A stretch of DNA of 64,000 nt from an uncultured Eubacteriales bacterium (GCA_900079765.1 LT599017.1:2635766-2699765); one strand, 5' to 3'; shown: positions 8,365 through 18,551, counted from the stretch's first letter. Notes: generated from the sequence alone by a model not told the origin. Program-made: numbers and translations.

Positions 8365-8736
8365 ATGTTGACGGAAATGGAAAAGGTCGAAGCGGCAGCA
8401 GGAGCTCCAATCATCTTAACCAATTGGGAGGGGTCTATCGCTCAAGCGGTTTCCTCAAACAATACGACGATACATCAAATCACGGATTGCATCCCAGCGG
8501 GAAAAATCGTGGTTGTTTCAATCATATCGGCTGTTTCTACCGGCAATGTGGCCGATGCCGCCGTAGAGCTAAAGGGCGCCGATGGGGCGGCAATCGCGCA
8601 GTACAGCGGCCAGTATGCGGATTCAAAAATGTCATTTTTTAAGATCACGGCAGCGGGAAACTACACATTAAATATTACAGCAAGAGGGGCCCTTTACTAT
8701 TATTTACGGGTTGCCGTGGTAAACGCTTTCTACTAA
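8365..8736 (+). CDS. Unknown 123-residue beta-rich protein
   Basis: I do not recognise this protein. The ATG at 8365 follows a GGGGGG ribosome site by about 6 bases. There is no signal peptide. The chain is rich in alternating hydrophobic residues (GKIVVVSIISAVSTGNVADAAVELKG; FFKITAAGNYTLNITARGALYYYLRVAVV), which suggests a small beta-sandwich, much like the C-terminal jelly-roll domains attached to secreted proteases and lectins. It lies alone after the SLH gene terminator. Function unknown; the ribosome site and composition support a real gene. Confidence 0.55.
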   Translation: MLTEMEKVEAAAGAPIILTNWEGSIAQAVSSNNTTIHQITDCIPAGKIVVVSIISAVSTGNVADAAVELKGADGAAIAQYSGQYADSKMSFFKITAAGNYTLNITARGALYYYLRVAVVNAFY

Positions 8737-9048
8737 TTTCGCCATATACACCCGTTGAGCCTCCATTATGGGTCAGCGTATTGCTTTATGGAATGTAAAA
8801 TAGAATATGTATTTTGCTTACTCAAATAGAAGATATATCTGGACATAAAGCGAATGCTCTTTTGTATGATCTTCATGAAGTTTCTGTTTTGCGATCAAAG
8901 CATTTTGAAACACTTAGTATATTTCTTCTCGTATGGACTGACATCCATGCGCTAACGACGCCGGTAGGGGCCAAATCGGTAAGGGCCAAAGAAAGGGTCA
9001 ATTTCGAAAGCAAAACATTTCACATCACTATTTACTAGAAAATCCTGA
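8737..9048. other. AT-rich gap before the tRNA-Arg terminator
   Basis: About 310 bases. A 74-codon frame from a TTG at 8814 has no ribosome site and no recognisable content, so I do not call it. Nothing else is visible. The composition is AT-rich like the rest of the suspected island. Confidence 0.4.
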
Positions 9049-9092
9049 TGCAGAAAAAGAAAAGTCCTGCAATTCACAACGAATTGCAGGAC
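9049..9092 (-). terminator. Terminator of tRNA-Arg
   Basis: GTCCTGCAATTC (9064-9075), loop ACAAC, then GAATTGCAGGAC (9081-9092). On the minus strand a T-rich tail (TTTTCTTTTTC) follows the stem. It starts five bases after the CCA end of the tRNA gene. Confidence 0.9.
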
Positions 9093-9097
9093 TCTCC

Positions 9098-9174
9098 TGG
9101 TACGCCCGAAGGGACTCGAACCCCCAGCCTTCAGAACCGGAATCTGACGCTCTATCCAATTGCGCTACGGGCGC
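9098..9174 (-). tRNA. tRNA-Arg(CCG)
   Basis: A 77-nt cloverleaf on the minus strand. The acceptor stem GCGCCCG pairs with CGGGCGT (one G-U), the anticodon stem-loop is TCAGA-TTCCGGT-TCTGA, giving anticodon CCG (codon CGG, arginine), and the T-arm is GGGTTCGAGTCCC-type. The CCA is encoded. The 3' end is the likely attB for the direct repeat found at 1460-1480. Confidence 0.95.
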
Positions 9175-9372
9175 GTACCAATGTCCCGATTTGAGGGACT
9201 TTGATATTATAGCAACCTTTCGCGCTTTTGTAAAGGGGCATTTTTAATAGACCGCCGTATGCAATCTATTACAAACGGTCACGTAGTGGCGAGTCGCCGC
9301 CACGGCCATACTAATCTAAACGCATGGCCACACAGCGCAGTATGCCCATGAAAAATGGCTCAGAGTGCTATT

Positions 9373-9891
9373 TTAATAAGGGATGCTCCCCCAGGTGCTC
9401 GCCCGCTCCAGGTCCATAAACAGCACCCCGTCCGGCGGCAAGAAGGTAAATAGCACCACCGCGCCCCCCAGCGCCAGGGCCAGCAGCATCAGTGCCTCCG
9501 CTCTGGAGCGGATGACAGGTAGGTCCAGCATCCGCGCCAGCACAAAGCCCAGAGCCAGCATGAGTACGTATATCCCCACGTCCACCGCGGCAGACTCTCC
9601 GCCAAGGACGATGCGGTGGATATACCCCAGGCCCAGCACTCCCGCCGCCGCGATCAGGGTTGCCAGAGCCCAGGGTCCCTTCGTTTCCTTACTCTCTCCC
9701 CGGGTGAGGAACAGTCCGGCACAGAGCATGGGCCAGTAGATAAGCTTTACATGCTCCCACAGGCTCTCCTGCACCGGGGAGAACAGGGCTGTGAACACGT
9801 TGGGCAGCAACTCGTAGACAAAGTGGAGCGCCGCCCCTGCTGCCAAGGCAACGAGAAAGACAAGAAACGTCCGTTTGGGCCGCCGTTTCAT
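9373..9891 (-). CDS. DUF6512-like integral membrane protein
   Basis: A 172-residue membrane protein. I place the start at the ATG at 9891 (MKRRPKRTFL), because AAAAGGGGG lies about 10 bases upstream and positively charged residues then lead straight into the first membrane segment. Upstream in-frame starts lack spacing. Five or six hydrophobic helices are visible (residues about 8-28, 46-64, 75-93, 100-120, 130-150). The loop motif LFSPVQESLWEHVKLIYWPML between the first helices is typical of the DUF6512 family as I remember it. Function is not known. It stands alone. Confidence 0.7.
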   Translation of the reverse strand: MKRRPKRTFLVFLVALAAGAALHFVYELLPNVFTALFSPVQESLWEHVKLIYWPMLCAGLFLTRGESKETKGPWALATLIAAAGVLGLGYIHRIVLGGESAAVDVGIYVLMLALGFVLARMLDLPVIRSRAEALMLLALALGGAVVLFTFLPPDGVLFMDLERASTWGSIPY

Positions 9892-9959
9892 ATGAGACAT
9901 ACCCCCTTTTCCGTAATAGAATATGTCCATGAGGGACAAATCATACCGCCTGCCCAAAC

Positions 9960-9997
9960 CAAAACCCGCCCGCGGCAGACTGCCGCGGGCGGGTTTT
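9960..9997. terminator. Bidirectional terminator
   Basis: AAACCCGCCCGCGGCA, loop GAC, then TGCCGCGGGCGGGTTTTT: a 15-16-bp GC-rich stem with A/T tails on both sides. It lies just beyond the 3' end of the hydrogenase gene and serves it on the minus strand. Confidence 0.85.
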
Positions 9998-10007
9998 TCA
10001 TATGCGA

Positions 10008-11435
10008 TTACTTTTTCGCGTCCTGGATGGCGCTACCGATGGTGCGGCCACCGGCCTCCTTCGCGTGCTTGTCCACTTCCACCTGGTTCCTAGGGCTGCG
10101 GATGATGATGCCCGCCCCCTGGACGCAACCGCCGTCGCAGGCCATGCCCTCGATAAAGTTTCCGTCCAGTACTCCCTTACCCTGCTTGAGGAAGGCCAGC
10201 TTACAAGCCTCTATGCCGCTGCAGGGCACGGCCTTCAGGTCAAACTGCTCCTTGGTGACACCCTTCTCCTTGAAGGACTGGACCACCGCGCCGGTCACCC
10301 CGCCCGAGTGGGCGAAGGCCCGGCCGTAGGCGCTGGCCTCGTCCAGCGCCTCTGCCTTGAGTTTCCCAATATCGATACCCTTGGACTCGAAGAGGGGGTT
10401 CAATTCCTCGTAGGTCATTACACAATCCACTGCGCCCATGGTTTTGCCCAGGCGGAATTCCTTTTTCTTAGCCACGCAGGGGCCAATAAAGACCACCTTG
10501 GCCAGGGGGTCCGCCGCCTTGATGTGCTTGCCGATCATCACCATGGGAGACGGCGTGTGGGAGATAAGCCCAGCCTGTTCGGGGAAGTTCTTCTCCACGT
10601 AGTCCACGAAAGCGGGACAGCAGGAGGTGGCAAGCTCACCCTTCTCCAGAAGCTCCTCGCCCTCCAGGTCTGCCACCATGTCGGCGCCCAGGGCAACCTC
10701 ATACACGCCATAGAAGCCCAAGGCCTTCAGCCCGGACACCATCTGCCCAAAAGACGCGGGGGCAAATTGGCCCGCGATGGAGGGGGCCACAGCGGCGTAC
10801 ACATGGTACCCCCAGCGCTCCGCTCCCCGAAGCATCTGCACAACGTCCACGATGTAGGATTTGTCCATGATGGCACCGAAAGGGCACTGGTAAACGCAGT
10901 TGCCGCAGGAAATGCACTTATCGTTGTCGATGCTGGCCTTCTTGTTGGGCCCCATAGAGATTGCGGAGCCCTTACAGCCCTTCTCGCAGGGGCGTAAATT
11001 CTTGGTAATGGCTCCGTAAGGACAGGCGGCCACGCACTTGCCGCAGGAGATACACTTGGAGTGATCCACCACAGACTTGTGATTCACCACGGTGATGGCG
11101 TCCTTAGGACAGGCGTGGACGCAGCGGGTGGCGATGCAGCCACGGCAGGCGGGGCCCACGGTGATTTCGGCGACGGGACACTCGTCGCAGGCCACCTCCA
11201 TCACCTCAACCACGCAAGGGTTAGAGCGGTCGCCCCCCAGAGCCATCTTCACGCGGCTGGCGACCACAGCCCGCTCTTTATAGATGCAGCAGCGCATGGT
11301 GGCCTCCGGCCCGGGGACAATCCGACCTGGAATATCCCACAAATCGCCCTGGAGTTTATCCTCCCAGGCCAGGGTTGCCACCTCGCGCAGCACGTCGTTC
11401 TTCAGCTCTTGTACCTTTGTCTCAAAAACAGGCAT
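10008..11435 (-). CDS. Stand-alone [FeFe] hydrogenase (group B-like, ferredoxin-linked)
   Basis: A 475-residue monomeric [FeFe] hydrogenase, expected to interconvert protons and H2 using ferredoxin in the cytoplasm. The ATG at 11435 has AGAGGAAA about 6 bases upstream. The N-terminal 200 residues carry several cysteine clusters (CDECP, CRGCIATRCVHACP, CISCGKCVAACP, CISCGNCVYQCP), enough for about three [4Fe-4S] centres. The H-cluster domain follows with L1 TSCCPAF, L2 GPCVAKKKE and L3 EGMACDGGCVQGAG. Gly in place of Met in L2 and the altered L3 separate it from the group-A HydA at 35423 and point to the group B1/B3 type. It is not in an operon; maturases are not in the window. Family firm, subgroup inferred. 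Confidence 0.88.
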   Translation of the reverse strand: MPVFETKVQELKNDVLREVATLAWEDKLQGDLWDIPGRIVPGPEATMRCCIYKERAVVASRVKMALGGDRSNPCVVEVMEVACDECPVAEITVGPACRGCIATRCVHACPKDAITVVNHKSVVDHSKCISCGKCVAACPYGAITKNLRPCEKGCKGSAISMGPNKKASIDNDKCISCGNCVYQCPFGAIMDKSYIVDVVQMLRGAERWGYHVYAAVAPSIAGQFAPASFGQMVSGLKALGFYGVYEVALGADMVADLEGEELLEKGELATSCCPAFVDYVEKNFPEQAGLISHTPSPMVMIGKHIKAADPLAKVVFIGPCVAKKKEFRLGKTMGAVDCVMTYEELNPLFESKGIDIGKLKAEALDEASAYGRAFAHSGGVTGAVVQSFKEKGVTKEQFDLKAVPCSGIEACKLAFLKQGKGVLDGNFIEGMACDGGCVQGAGIIIRSPRNQVEVDKHAKEAGGRTIGSAIQDAKK

Positions 11436-11592
11436 ATGCTTTTCCTCTCTCCCCACGCAGGGATGCAATTTATCCTTCTTTTTACCCCTCCATTTTACGT
11501 TTTTCCCCCCTTGTTGTCAACGCGGCGGCCCCCTATCCATGGATTTTAGGCATTTGGTCCAACATCCCGTATGCTCTCTTCTTTTTTTATGG

Positions 11593-11598
11593 TATAAT
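11593..11598 (+). promoter_or_regulatory. Extended -10 promoter of selA-selB
   Basis: TATAAT preceded by TGG (an extended -10), 33 bases before the selA ATG. No good -35 lies 17 bases upstream, as expected for extended -10 promoters. Confidence 0.55.
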
Positions 11599-11630
11599 CC
11601 TTATAAAATCTGCTCACGGGAGGTATTCCC

Positions 11631-13005
<1,375 letters not shown>

Positions 13006-13013
<8 letters not shown>

Positions 13014-14640
13014 CTTCATATTAGGAGTTGCCGGGCACGTGGACCACGGTAAGACCGCCCTCACCCTCGCCCTCACCGGCGTGGATACCGACAAGCTGGC
13101 CGAGGAGAAACGCCGGGGTCTCACAATTGAGACCGGCTTTGCCCCCTTCCCCCTGCCGGACGGCGGGGTGGCTGCACTGGTGGACGTGCCCGGCCACGAG
13201 GCCTTTTTGCGTAATATGCTCTCGGGTGCGGCGGGGCTGGACGCAGCGATCCTCACCGTGGCGGCCGACGACGGCGTGATGCCCCAGACCAGGGAGCACC
13301 TGGACATCTGCACCCTGCTGGGGGTGGGACTGGGTCTGGTGGTCATTACGAAATCCGACCTTGCCGACGAAAGCCGCCTGGCCCAAGTGCGGGAGGAGGT
13401 CGCCCTGCTGACAGCGGGGAGCTTTCTGGAGGGCGCGCCCGTTCTCCCCGTGTCGGTCCGTACGAGCATTGGGTTGGAGGCCCTGCGCACCGCCATCGCC
13501 GCTCTCGCTACTGCGCCCCGCTCCTCCCGGGCGGAGGATATGCCCTTCCGCTTGAACATCGATCGGGTCTTCACCAGGGAGGGGTTTGGCACCATCATCA
13601 CCGGCACGATAACGAGCGGGGCGGTGTCAGCCGGGGACGAGCTGGTGCTTTATCCCTCGGGAAAGCCCGTCCGGGTGCGGGGTCTCCAGAGCCACGGGGT
13701 GGAAATCGCCCGGCTCAGCGTGGGCCGCCGGGCTGCACTCAATCTGTCCGGAGTGGACCGGGATGAGGTGAGCCGAGGAGACACAATAGCCTCGTCCGGT
13801 TCCATGGACCTCACCGATTTTGTGGAGGCTGAGCTCACCCTTCTTCCTCACGCCGCCCCCCTCAAGACCGGGACGCGGGTCCGACTCTACCAGGGAACCC
13901 GGGAACTGCTGTGCCGATGCACCCTGCGGGGGCGCAAGGTCCTCCTCCCCGGAGCGTACTGTGCCGTCCGGCTCCGGTTGGAGGCTCCCATGGCGGCCCG
14001 GCAGGGAGACCGTTTCGTCGTGCGCACCCTCTCCCCCGCCGCCACGGTGGGGGGCGGAATCTTTCAGGCGCTGACTCCGGCCGAGCGGCAGAAAGAAACG
14101 CCCGACCCGTTGGAGCTGCTGGCGCAGTACCACGTCCGCTACCCATTAAGGGACGGTATGAACCGGGGGGAGCTGCTGCAAAAATGCGGCGGGAAGACCG
14201 CACTGCTGGAGGCTCTGGCCGCCCGGGGGGCAATCAAACTCCGAGGGGGCGTGGCGGCCCTGCCTGGTTTCCGGCCCAAGTATACCCCGGAGCTTGCGAA
14301 GGTCCGGGACCAGATCGAGGTGTACTACCGCCGCGCGGGACTTGCGCCCGAGGAGAACGAAACCGTGGACGCGTCTATGGGCGGCGAGGTCATGGAGAAG
14401 CTGGTACGGGACGGAATACTGGTTCCCCTGGGGGGGCGGCACCGGGTCCACCGGGTCTATTATCGACGGGAAGAAGAGGCTCTGAGGGCCCTGGCAGAGC
14501 GGGAAGGAGTCATTGCCCTGGGACAGTACCGGGATATGTTGGGCGTTTCACGTAAGTACGCGCTGCTGCTGCTGGAGCAGTTCGACAGAGCGGGGGTCAC
14601 GGTGAAACAGGGGGATTGCCGGGTCCTGGCCGGGCATTGA
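13006..14640 (+). CDS. selB: Selenocysteine-specific elongation factor SelB
   Basis: A 544-residue translational GTPase that delivers Sec-tRNA(Sec) to UGA codons marked by a SECIS hairpin. G1 is GHVDHGKT (residues 10-17), G3 is DVPGHEAF, and G4 is TKSD, a variant of NKxD accepted in SelB. Domains 2 and 3 follow (RVFTREGFGTIITGTITSG). The last 200 residues are winged-helix modules that bind SECIS. It is shorter than E. coli SelB (614), as in other Firmicutes. The ATG at 13006 overlaps the selA stop by 8 bases (ATGGCTGA) and has GGAGG about 9 bases upstream. A TTG two codons earlier is less likely. Translation is probably coupled to selA. Confidence 0.95.
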
Positions 14641-14857
14641 AAAAGGCGGGGCGGCGTGGTAAAGTAGGAGAGAGCGTTCTACCCACCGAGTGGAGCAGAA
14701 TGCTCCTATGGGGTCCAGGGGCCCTGGCGCTTTTCCCCGCCGCGCAGGCGCGCCCCCGCAGGGCGGGAGCCCTCCGACGACGGACATGACAAATCATATC
14801 CCTACAAGGAAGGAAGTCTCCGCTCGGCTGCGCCGGGTACCGTGAATCAAGCTATAT
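14641..14857. other. GC-rich gap between selB and selC, possible divergent repeat copy
   Basis: No gene is visible. The stretch 14672-14800 is very GC-rich and self-complementary. It shares short blocks with the dispersed element described at 14956 (an AGCGTT..ACC/GAG 5' end, GCGCAG, and CGCCCCCGCAGGGCG near the 3' end), so it may be a fourth, degenerate copy. The alignment is weak by eye. The selC promoter must lie towards the 3' end of this gap. Confidence 0.35.
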
Positions 14858-14954
14858 GGGAGCAGAAGGGTATCTGGTGAGCCCCACGGTCTTCAAAACC
14901 GCTGAGGGACGGTGGACCCGTCCTGGTGAGTTCGATTCTCACCTGCTCTCGCCA
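14858..14954 (+). tRNA. selC: tRNA-Sec (UCA)
   Basis: A 97-nt tRNA with the hallmarks of bacterial tRNA(Sec): an 8-bp acceptor stem (GGGAGCAG with CTGCTCTC), a 5-bp T-stem (GTGAG TTCGATT CTCAC), a long variable arm (GGGACGGTGGACCCGTCC) and an anticodon loop CTTCAAA giving anticodon UCA. Discriminator G and an encoded CCA close it. Its place just after selA-selB confirms the call. Confidence 0.96.
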
Positions 14955-14955
14955 C

Positions 14956-15091
14956 AAAAAGAAGCGTTGATCACCCGGGAGCAGGCGGATAATGACACAG
15001 CGGAGCGAAAACGCAGAAGGGGCCGCGCCCCTGGCGCGTTTTTGCGCAGTCGGAGGAGTTATACGCCGTCGCGGAGGGTGCGAAACGTGAC
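14956..15091 (+). repeat. Dispersed structured element, copy 1
   Basis: This copy runs directly after selC. It aligns along most of its length with the minus-strand copy at 18561-18699. Shared blocks are AAGAARCG, GAGCAGG, GATAA, AGCGGAGC, GCGCAGTCG, and GGTGCGAAA near the end. A central hairpin pairs GAAAACGC (15007-15014) with GCGTTTTT (15036-15043) around an inner GGGG/CCCC stem. The matching hairpin of the other copy has different bases that still pair. It codes for no protein. Confidence 0.55.
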
Positions 15092-15173
15092 AAAAAAAGC
15101 GTTGAGCCGCCGAGCTGGGGAGCTTTGCCCGGAGTCGGAGGGAAAGCGACCCGCCCGCGAGGCGTGACAAGAG
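15092..15173 (+). repeat. Dispersed structured element, copy 2 (short form)
   Basis: In tandem with copy 1. It opens with AAAGCGTTGAGCCGCCGAGC and closes with GACCCGCCCGCGAGGCGTG, both near-identical to the ends of the 18.6-kb copy. The long central hairpin is replaced by a short one (CTTT-CCC / GGG-AAAG). It ends right at the ribosome site of the sensor kinase gene, so it forms that gene's leader. Confidence 0.55.
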
Positions 15174-15187
15174 AGGAGCTGAGCCCG

Positions 15188-16930
15188 GTGAAGCAGAACA
15201 AGCGGACCTCCTCCCTGCGATGGCAGATGACGGCGATGATGCTGGGGGCCTGGCTGGTGCCGGTGGCGTTGGTGCTGGCCGTCATGTTCTGGTACATCTC
15301 AGACAGCCTGAGCATCCGCACCGCGCAGAGCCTCTCCGACCAGTTCGAGGTGACGGTACGGATGTGCGGGGACCGGCTGGACAGCGCGGTGGAGTCCTCG
15401 CGCCTTGCCACCTACAGCCCCGACATCACCGACGCGTGGAGCCGCTATCAGGCGGGTGGCCCCTACTCCGACCTCTACTGGAACAGCCGGACCTTCTTAA
15501 ACCGCCAGTATGGGTATGACAGCCGGTTCCGTTTCACCGTCCTATGGTTTGCAGACGACCCGGACCGGCGGGGCCTATCCACCATAACGGAGACGGCAGG
15601 AGAGGGGTACGCCCAGGTGAACCGATACTGGCGCAGCGACCATCAGGCGGTGAAGGAGTTTGCCGAGACGCTGGACACCTCTGTGGGCTTTCTCCCTCTG
15701 GGGGAGGAACTCTACCTGGTGCGCAACCTGAAAAGCTCCTCCTATGAGACCATTGGCACTTTGGTGCTGGCCTTGGACCCAGACTACTACTTCAGCGATT
15801 TAGCCGCCTACCCCTGGTGCTCCGACCTGACGGTGACCTTCAACGGCGCCTTCCCGGTGGCGGTGAAAGGGGCGGGGGCATTTCCCCGGGACTTCGGCCT
15901 GGGAGCAACTGCCTCCGGCCTGAGCTGGGGAGGGGACAAGAGCGCTATTTACCAGGTGGCGACGGGGAAGGGCTACACCATGTCGGCCCTGGCTCAGGTG
16001 GACGTGACCGTCCTTCTCTCCCAGTTTTCGGGGTACAAATGGCTCCTTTTCGCCATGCTGATGCTGCTGCTGCCTCTTCTGCTGCTGGTGTTCCGATTCT
16101 TCCGGCGGCGCATCTCCCAGCCCATCGACGTAATGATGGCGGGGGCCCGGGAAATCGAGGCGGGAAAGCTGGGCTACCAGATGGACTACCGGGCCGACAG
16201 CCTGGAATTTCAGTATCTGACCGACTCCTTCAACCACATGTCGGGCCAGCTCCAGTACCAGTTCGACCGGCTCTATCAGGAGGAACTCGCCCTGCGGGAC
16301 GCCCGGATCAAGGCCCTGCAGGCCCACATCAACCCCCACTTTCTCAACAACACCCTGGAGATCATCAACTGGGAGGCCCGGATGAACGGGAACGCCAAGG
16401 TGTCCAAGATGATTGAAGACCTGTCCACCGTGCTGGACGCCGCCGTGGACCGGGACAAGCGGCCCGAGGTACGCCTTGCCGAAGAGATGACCTATGTGAC
16501 GGCCTATCTGCACATCATCATGGAGCGGTTTGGCCGGCGGCTGAGCGTCAACGTTGACATTCCCGACGTACTGATGGACTGCATGGTGCCCCGGCTCATC
16601 CTCCAGCCCGTCATTGAAAACGCGGTGGAACACGGCATTGGCCCCGGCGGCTTTGGCAACATCACCCTGCGGGGGCGGCGGAGCGGAGAATTTCTCCTGC
16701 TTGACACCGAGAACGACGGCGGCCTCTCTCCCGAGGACGAACACCGGATCGAAACACTTCTCTCCCCGGACTATGACGCGGCGCGGGAGCCCTCCCGCAA
16801 CGTGGGTATCTCCAATGTAAACCAGCGCCTGCGCATCCTCTACGGCCCCCCCTGCGGGCTGACCATCACCAGGAGTGAGGGAGACCGGGTGGTGGCCCGC
16901 ATCACCATCGCCCTCCACACGGAAAAATAG
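15188..16930 (+). CDS. YesM-type sensor histidine kinase
   Basis: A 580-residue membrane kinase. I place the start at the GTG at 15188, since AGAGGAG lies about 10 bases before it and the frame upstream runs into the repeat. TM1 is near residues 13-35, an extracellular sensor of about 240 residues follows, then TM2 (about 285-305) and a HAMP domain. The His_kinase motif LQAHINPHFLNNTLEIINWE carries the phospho-acceptor H384 in INPHF. The ATPase domain shows RLILQPVIENAVEHG and GISNVNQRL. With the AraC-type regulator at 20597 and the ABC genes between, it should sense an extracellular sugar or its bound receptor and switch on the transporter. Ligand unknown. Confidence 0.9.
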   Translation: MKQNKRTSSLRWQMTAMMLGAWLVPVALVLAVMFWYISDSLSIRTAQSLSDQFEVTVRMCGDRLDSAVESSRLATYSPDITDAWSRYQAGGPYSDLYWNSRTFLNRQYGYDSRFRFTVLWFADDPDRRGLSTITETAGEGYAQVNRYWRSDHQAVKEFAETLDTSVGFLPLGEELYLVRNLKSSSYETIGTLVLALDPDYYFSDLAAYPWCSDLTVTFNGAFPVAVKGAGAFPRDFGLGATASGLSWGGDKSAIYQVATGKGYTMSALAQVDVTVLLSQFSGYKWLLFAMLMLLLPLLLLVFRFFRRRISQPIDVMMAGAREIEAGKLGYQMDYRADSLEFQYLTDSFNHMSGQLQYQFDRLYQEELALRDARIKALQAHINPHFLNNTLEIINWEARMNGNAKVSKMIEDLSTVLDAAVDRDKRPEVRLAEEMTYVTAYLHIIMERFGRRLSVNVDIPDVLMDCMVPRLILQPVIENAVEHGIGPGGFGNITLRGRRSGEFLLLDTENDGGLSPEDEHRIETLLSPDYDAAREPSRNVGISNVNQRLRILYGPPCGLTITRSEGDRVVARITIALHTEK

Positions 16931-16943
16931 CCCCGCTGTCCAT

Positions 16944-16994
16944 GCCCACCCACCGCGTCATATGGATCGATATGGCGCGTGGGCGGGCTTTTTT
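16944..16994 (+). terminator. Terminator after the sensor kinase gene
   Basis: GCCCACCCACCGCGTCATAT pairs with ATATGGCGCGTGGGCGGGC with few mismatches and is followed by six T. It separates the kinase from the binding-protein gene, which then needs its own promoter in 17041-17150. Confidence 0.8.
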
Positions 16995-17160
16995 ATGCCT
17001 TTTGCTGTAATTTGTCTCTTTTTGTCCTTGTTTTACCGGCACGCCAATCAAATGCAACAAATGGCAAGGCGGGCTATTGGGTTTTTTTCAAAATCGTGTA
17101 ATATAAAATTTGAACAAAGAGGAAACCGCGTGCTCCCCAATATTTTATGGAGGTTGTACT

Positions 17161-18504
17161 ATGAAAGCGAAAAGAATCCTTGCTCTGTCCCTTTCCGCAG
17201 CTTTGACCCTGTCGCTCCTGGCCGGCTGCACCGGTGGAAACTCAGGTGGCAGCGCATCTCCCTCCCCCAGCGGCAGCACCAAGCCCTCCGACTCCACCGA
17301 GCCCTCTAAATCCGTGGAGCTGACGGTGGTCACCTCCTACGGCGGCGACGACGGCAACCGCATCAATTATGAGAACGCCATCAAGGGCTACGAGGATGCC
17401 AGCGGTAACAAGATACTGGACGCCTCCGGCACCTCCAATGAGGAGTGGAAGGCCAAGATCCTCACCGACTTCCAGACCGGGGCCGAACCCGACGTGCTCT
17501 TCTACTTCACCAACGCCGACGCCGAGCCCTTCATCTCCGCGGGCAAGGTGGTGGACCTGGCCACCATACAGGCCGAATATCCCGAATATGGCGGCAATAT
17601 GAAGGACTCCATGCTGGCGGTGGCAAAAGACGGCAAGAACTACGCTCTCCCTTCCTCCGGTTTCTGGGAGAACATGTTTGTGAATACCAAGGTTCTGGCT
17701 GCCGCGAACGTTAAGGTTCCCGGCCCCGACTATACTTGGGACCAGTTCCTGGCCGACTGCGAGGCCATCAAGAACGCGGGGTACACCCCCATCGCCTGCT
17801 CCCTCTTCGAGGTGCCCCACTACTGGTTTGAGTTCATGGTGATGAACAGCGGCACCAGCGCCACCCAACTCGATATTCCCACCATTGGCGCCGACGGCAA
17901 GCTGGACGCGGTAGGCCAGAAGTGGGTAGACGGCCTGAACGACATCAAGACACTCTATGAGAAGGGCTACTTCCCCGAGAACACGCTTACCGCCACCGAC
18001 CCCGAAACTGTCCAGATCTTCTCCGACGATGAGGCCGCGTTCCTCATCGACGGCTCTTGGAAGGTCGGTCACTTCGTAGAGAACTACAGCGACAAGCTGG
18101 ACAACTACGCCCTCGCATATGTGCCCGGCAAGGGTGAGCGCAAGGCTACCGACATCATCGGCGGCATCTCCATGGGCTACTTTATCACCAAGAAGGCCTG
18201 GGACGACCCCGCCAAGCGCGACGCCGCCGTGAAGTTTGTCGAGCATATGACCTCCGATGAGGTCCTGTCTACTTTCGTCACCACCGAGGTCACCGCCCTG
18301 AAGAACGGCGCTTCCCCCGCCGGACTCAATCCCCTCCAGCAGTCCGCCGCCGATGCCAACGCCAACGTCACCAGCGTCATCGGCGCGGTGCAGGACAGCA
18401 TCACCAAGGAGGCCAAAGGCGAGCTCTTTGCCGATGTGCAGAAGGTGGTTACCGGGCAGATGACCGCTGAGGAGGCCGTCATCGCCGCCATCAAGCTCAA
18501 CTAG
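17161..18504 (+). CDS. Sugar ABC transporter substrate-binding lipoprotein
   Basis: A 447-residue family-1 (MalE-like) solute-binding protein. The ATG at 17161 follows TGGAGG by about 6 bases. A lipoprotein signal is clear: MKAKRILALSLSAALTLSLLAGC with lipobox LLAGC, then a Gly/Ser/Pro-rich linker. The mature part shows ADPDVLFYF-like and LPSSGFWENMFVNTKVL segments, DDEAAFLIDGSWKVG and GGISMGYFITKKAWDD, all typical of the group. It captures a carbohydrate outside the membrane for the two permeases downstream. No ATPase gene is present; such systems usually share an MsmX-type ATPase coded elsewhere. Sugar not identifiable. Confidence 0.9.
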   Translation: MKAKRILALSLSAALTLSLLAGCTGGNSGGSASPSPSGSTKPSDSTEPSKSVELTVVTSYGGDDGNRINYENAIKGYEDASGNKILDASGTSNEEWKAKILTDFQTGAEPDVLFYFTNADAEPFISAGKVVDLATIQAEYPEYGGNMKDSMLAVAKDGKNYALPSSGFWENMFVNTKVLAAANVKVPGPDYTWDQFLADCEAIKNAGYTPIACSLFEVPHYWFEFMVMNSGTSATQLDIPTIGADGKLDAVGQKWVDGLNDIKTLYEKGYFPENTLTATDPETVQIFSDDEAAFLIDGSWKVGHFVENYSDKLDNYALAYVPGKGERKATDIIGGISMGYFITKKAWDDPAKRDAAVKFVEHMTSDEVLSTFVTTEVTALKNGASPAGLNPLQQSAADANANVTSVIGAVQDSITKEAKGELFADVQKVVTGQMTAEEAVIAAIKLN

Positions 18505-18514
18505 TCAACATGCC

Positions 18515-18551
18515 GAAGGAAAGGGGCTGCGTTCGGCAGCCCCTTTCCTTC
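18515..18551 (+). terminator. Intercistronic hairpin without a T-run
   Basis: GAAGGAAAGGGGCTGC, loop GTTCG, then the exact complement: a 16-bp stem. An A-run, not a T-run, follows on the plus strand. It may stabilise the binding-protein message or partly stop transcription, so that the binding protein is made in excess over the permeases. Confidence 0.6.

Noticed and set aside
8814-9038. A 74-codon gene before tRNA-Arg
   Set aside because: It starts with TTG, lacks a ribosome site and has no recognisable content.
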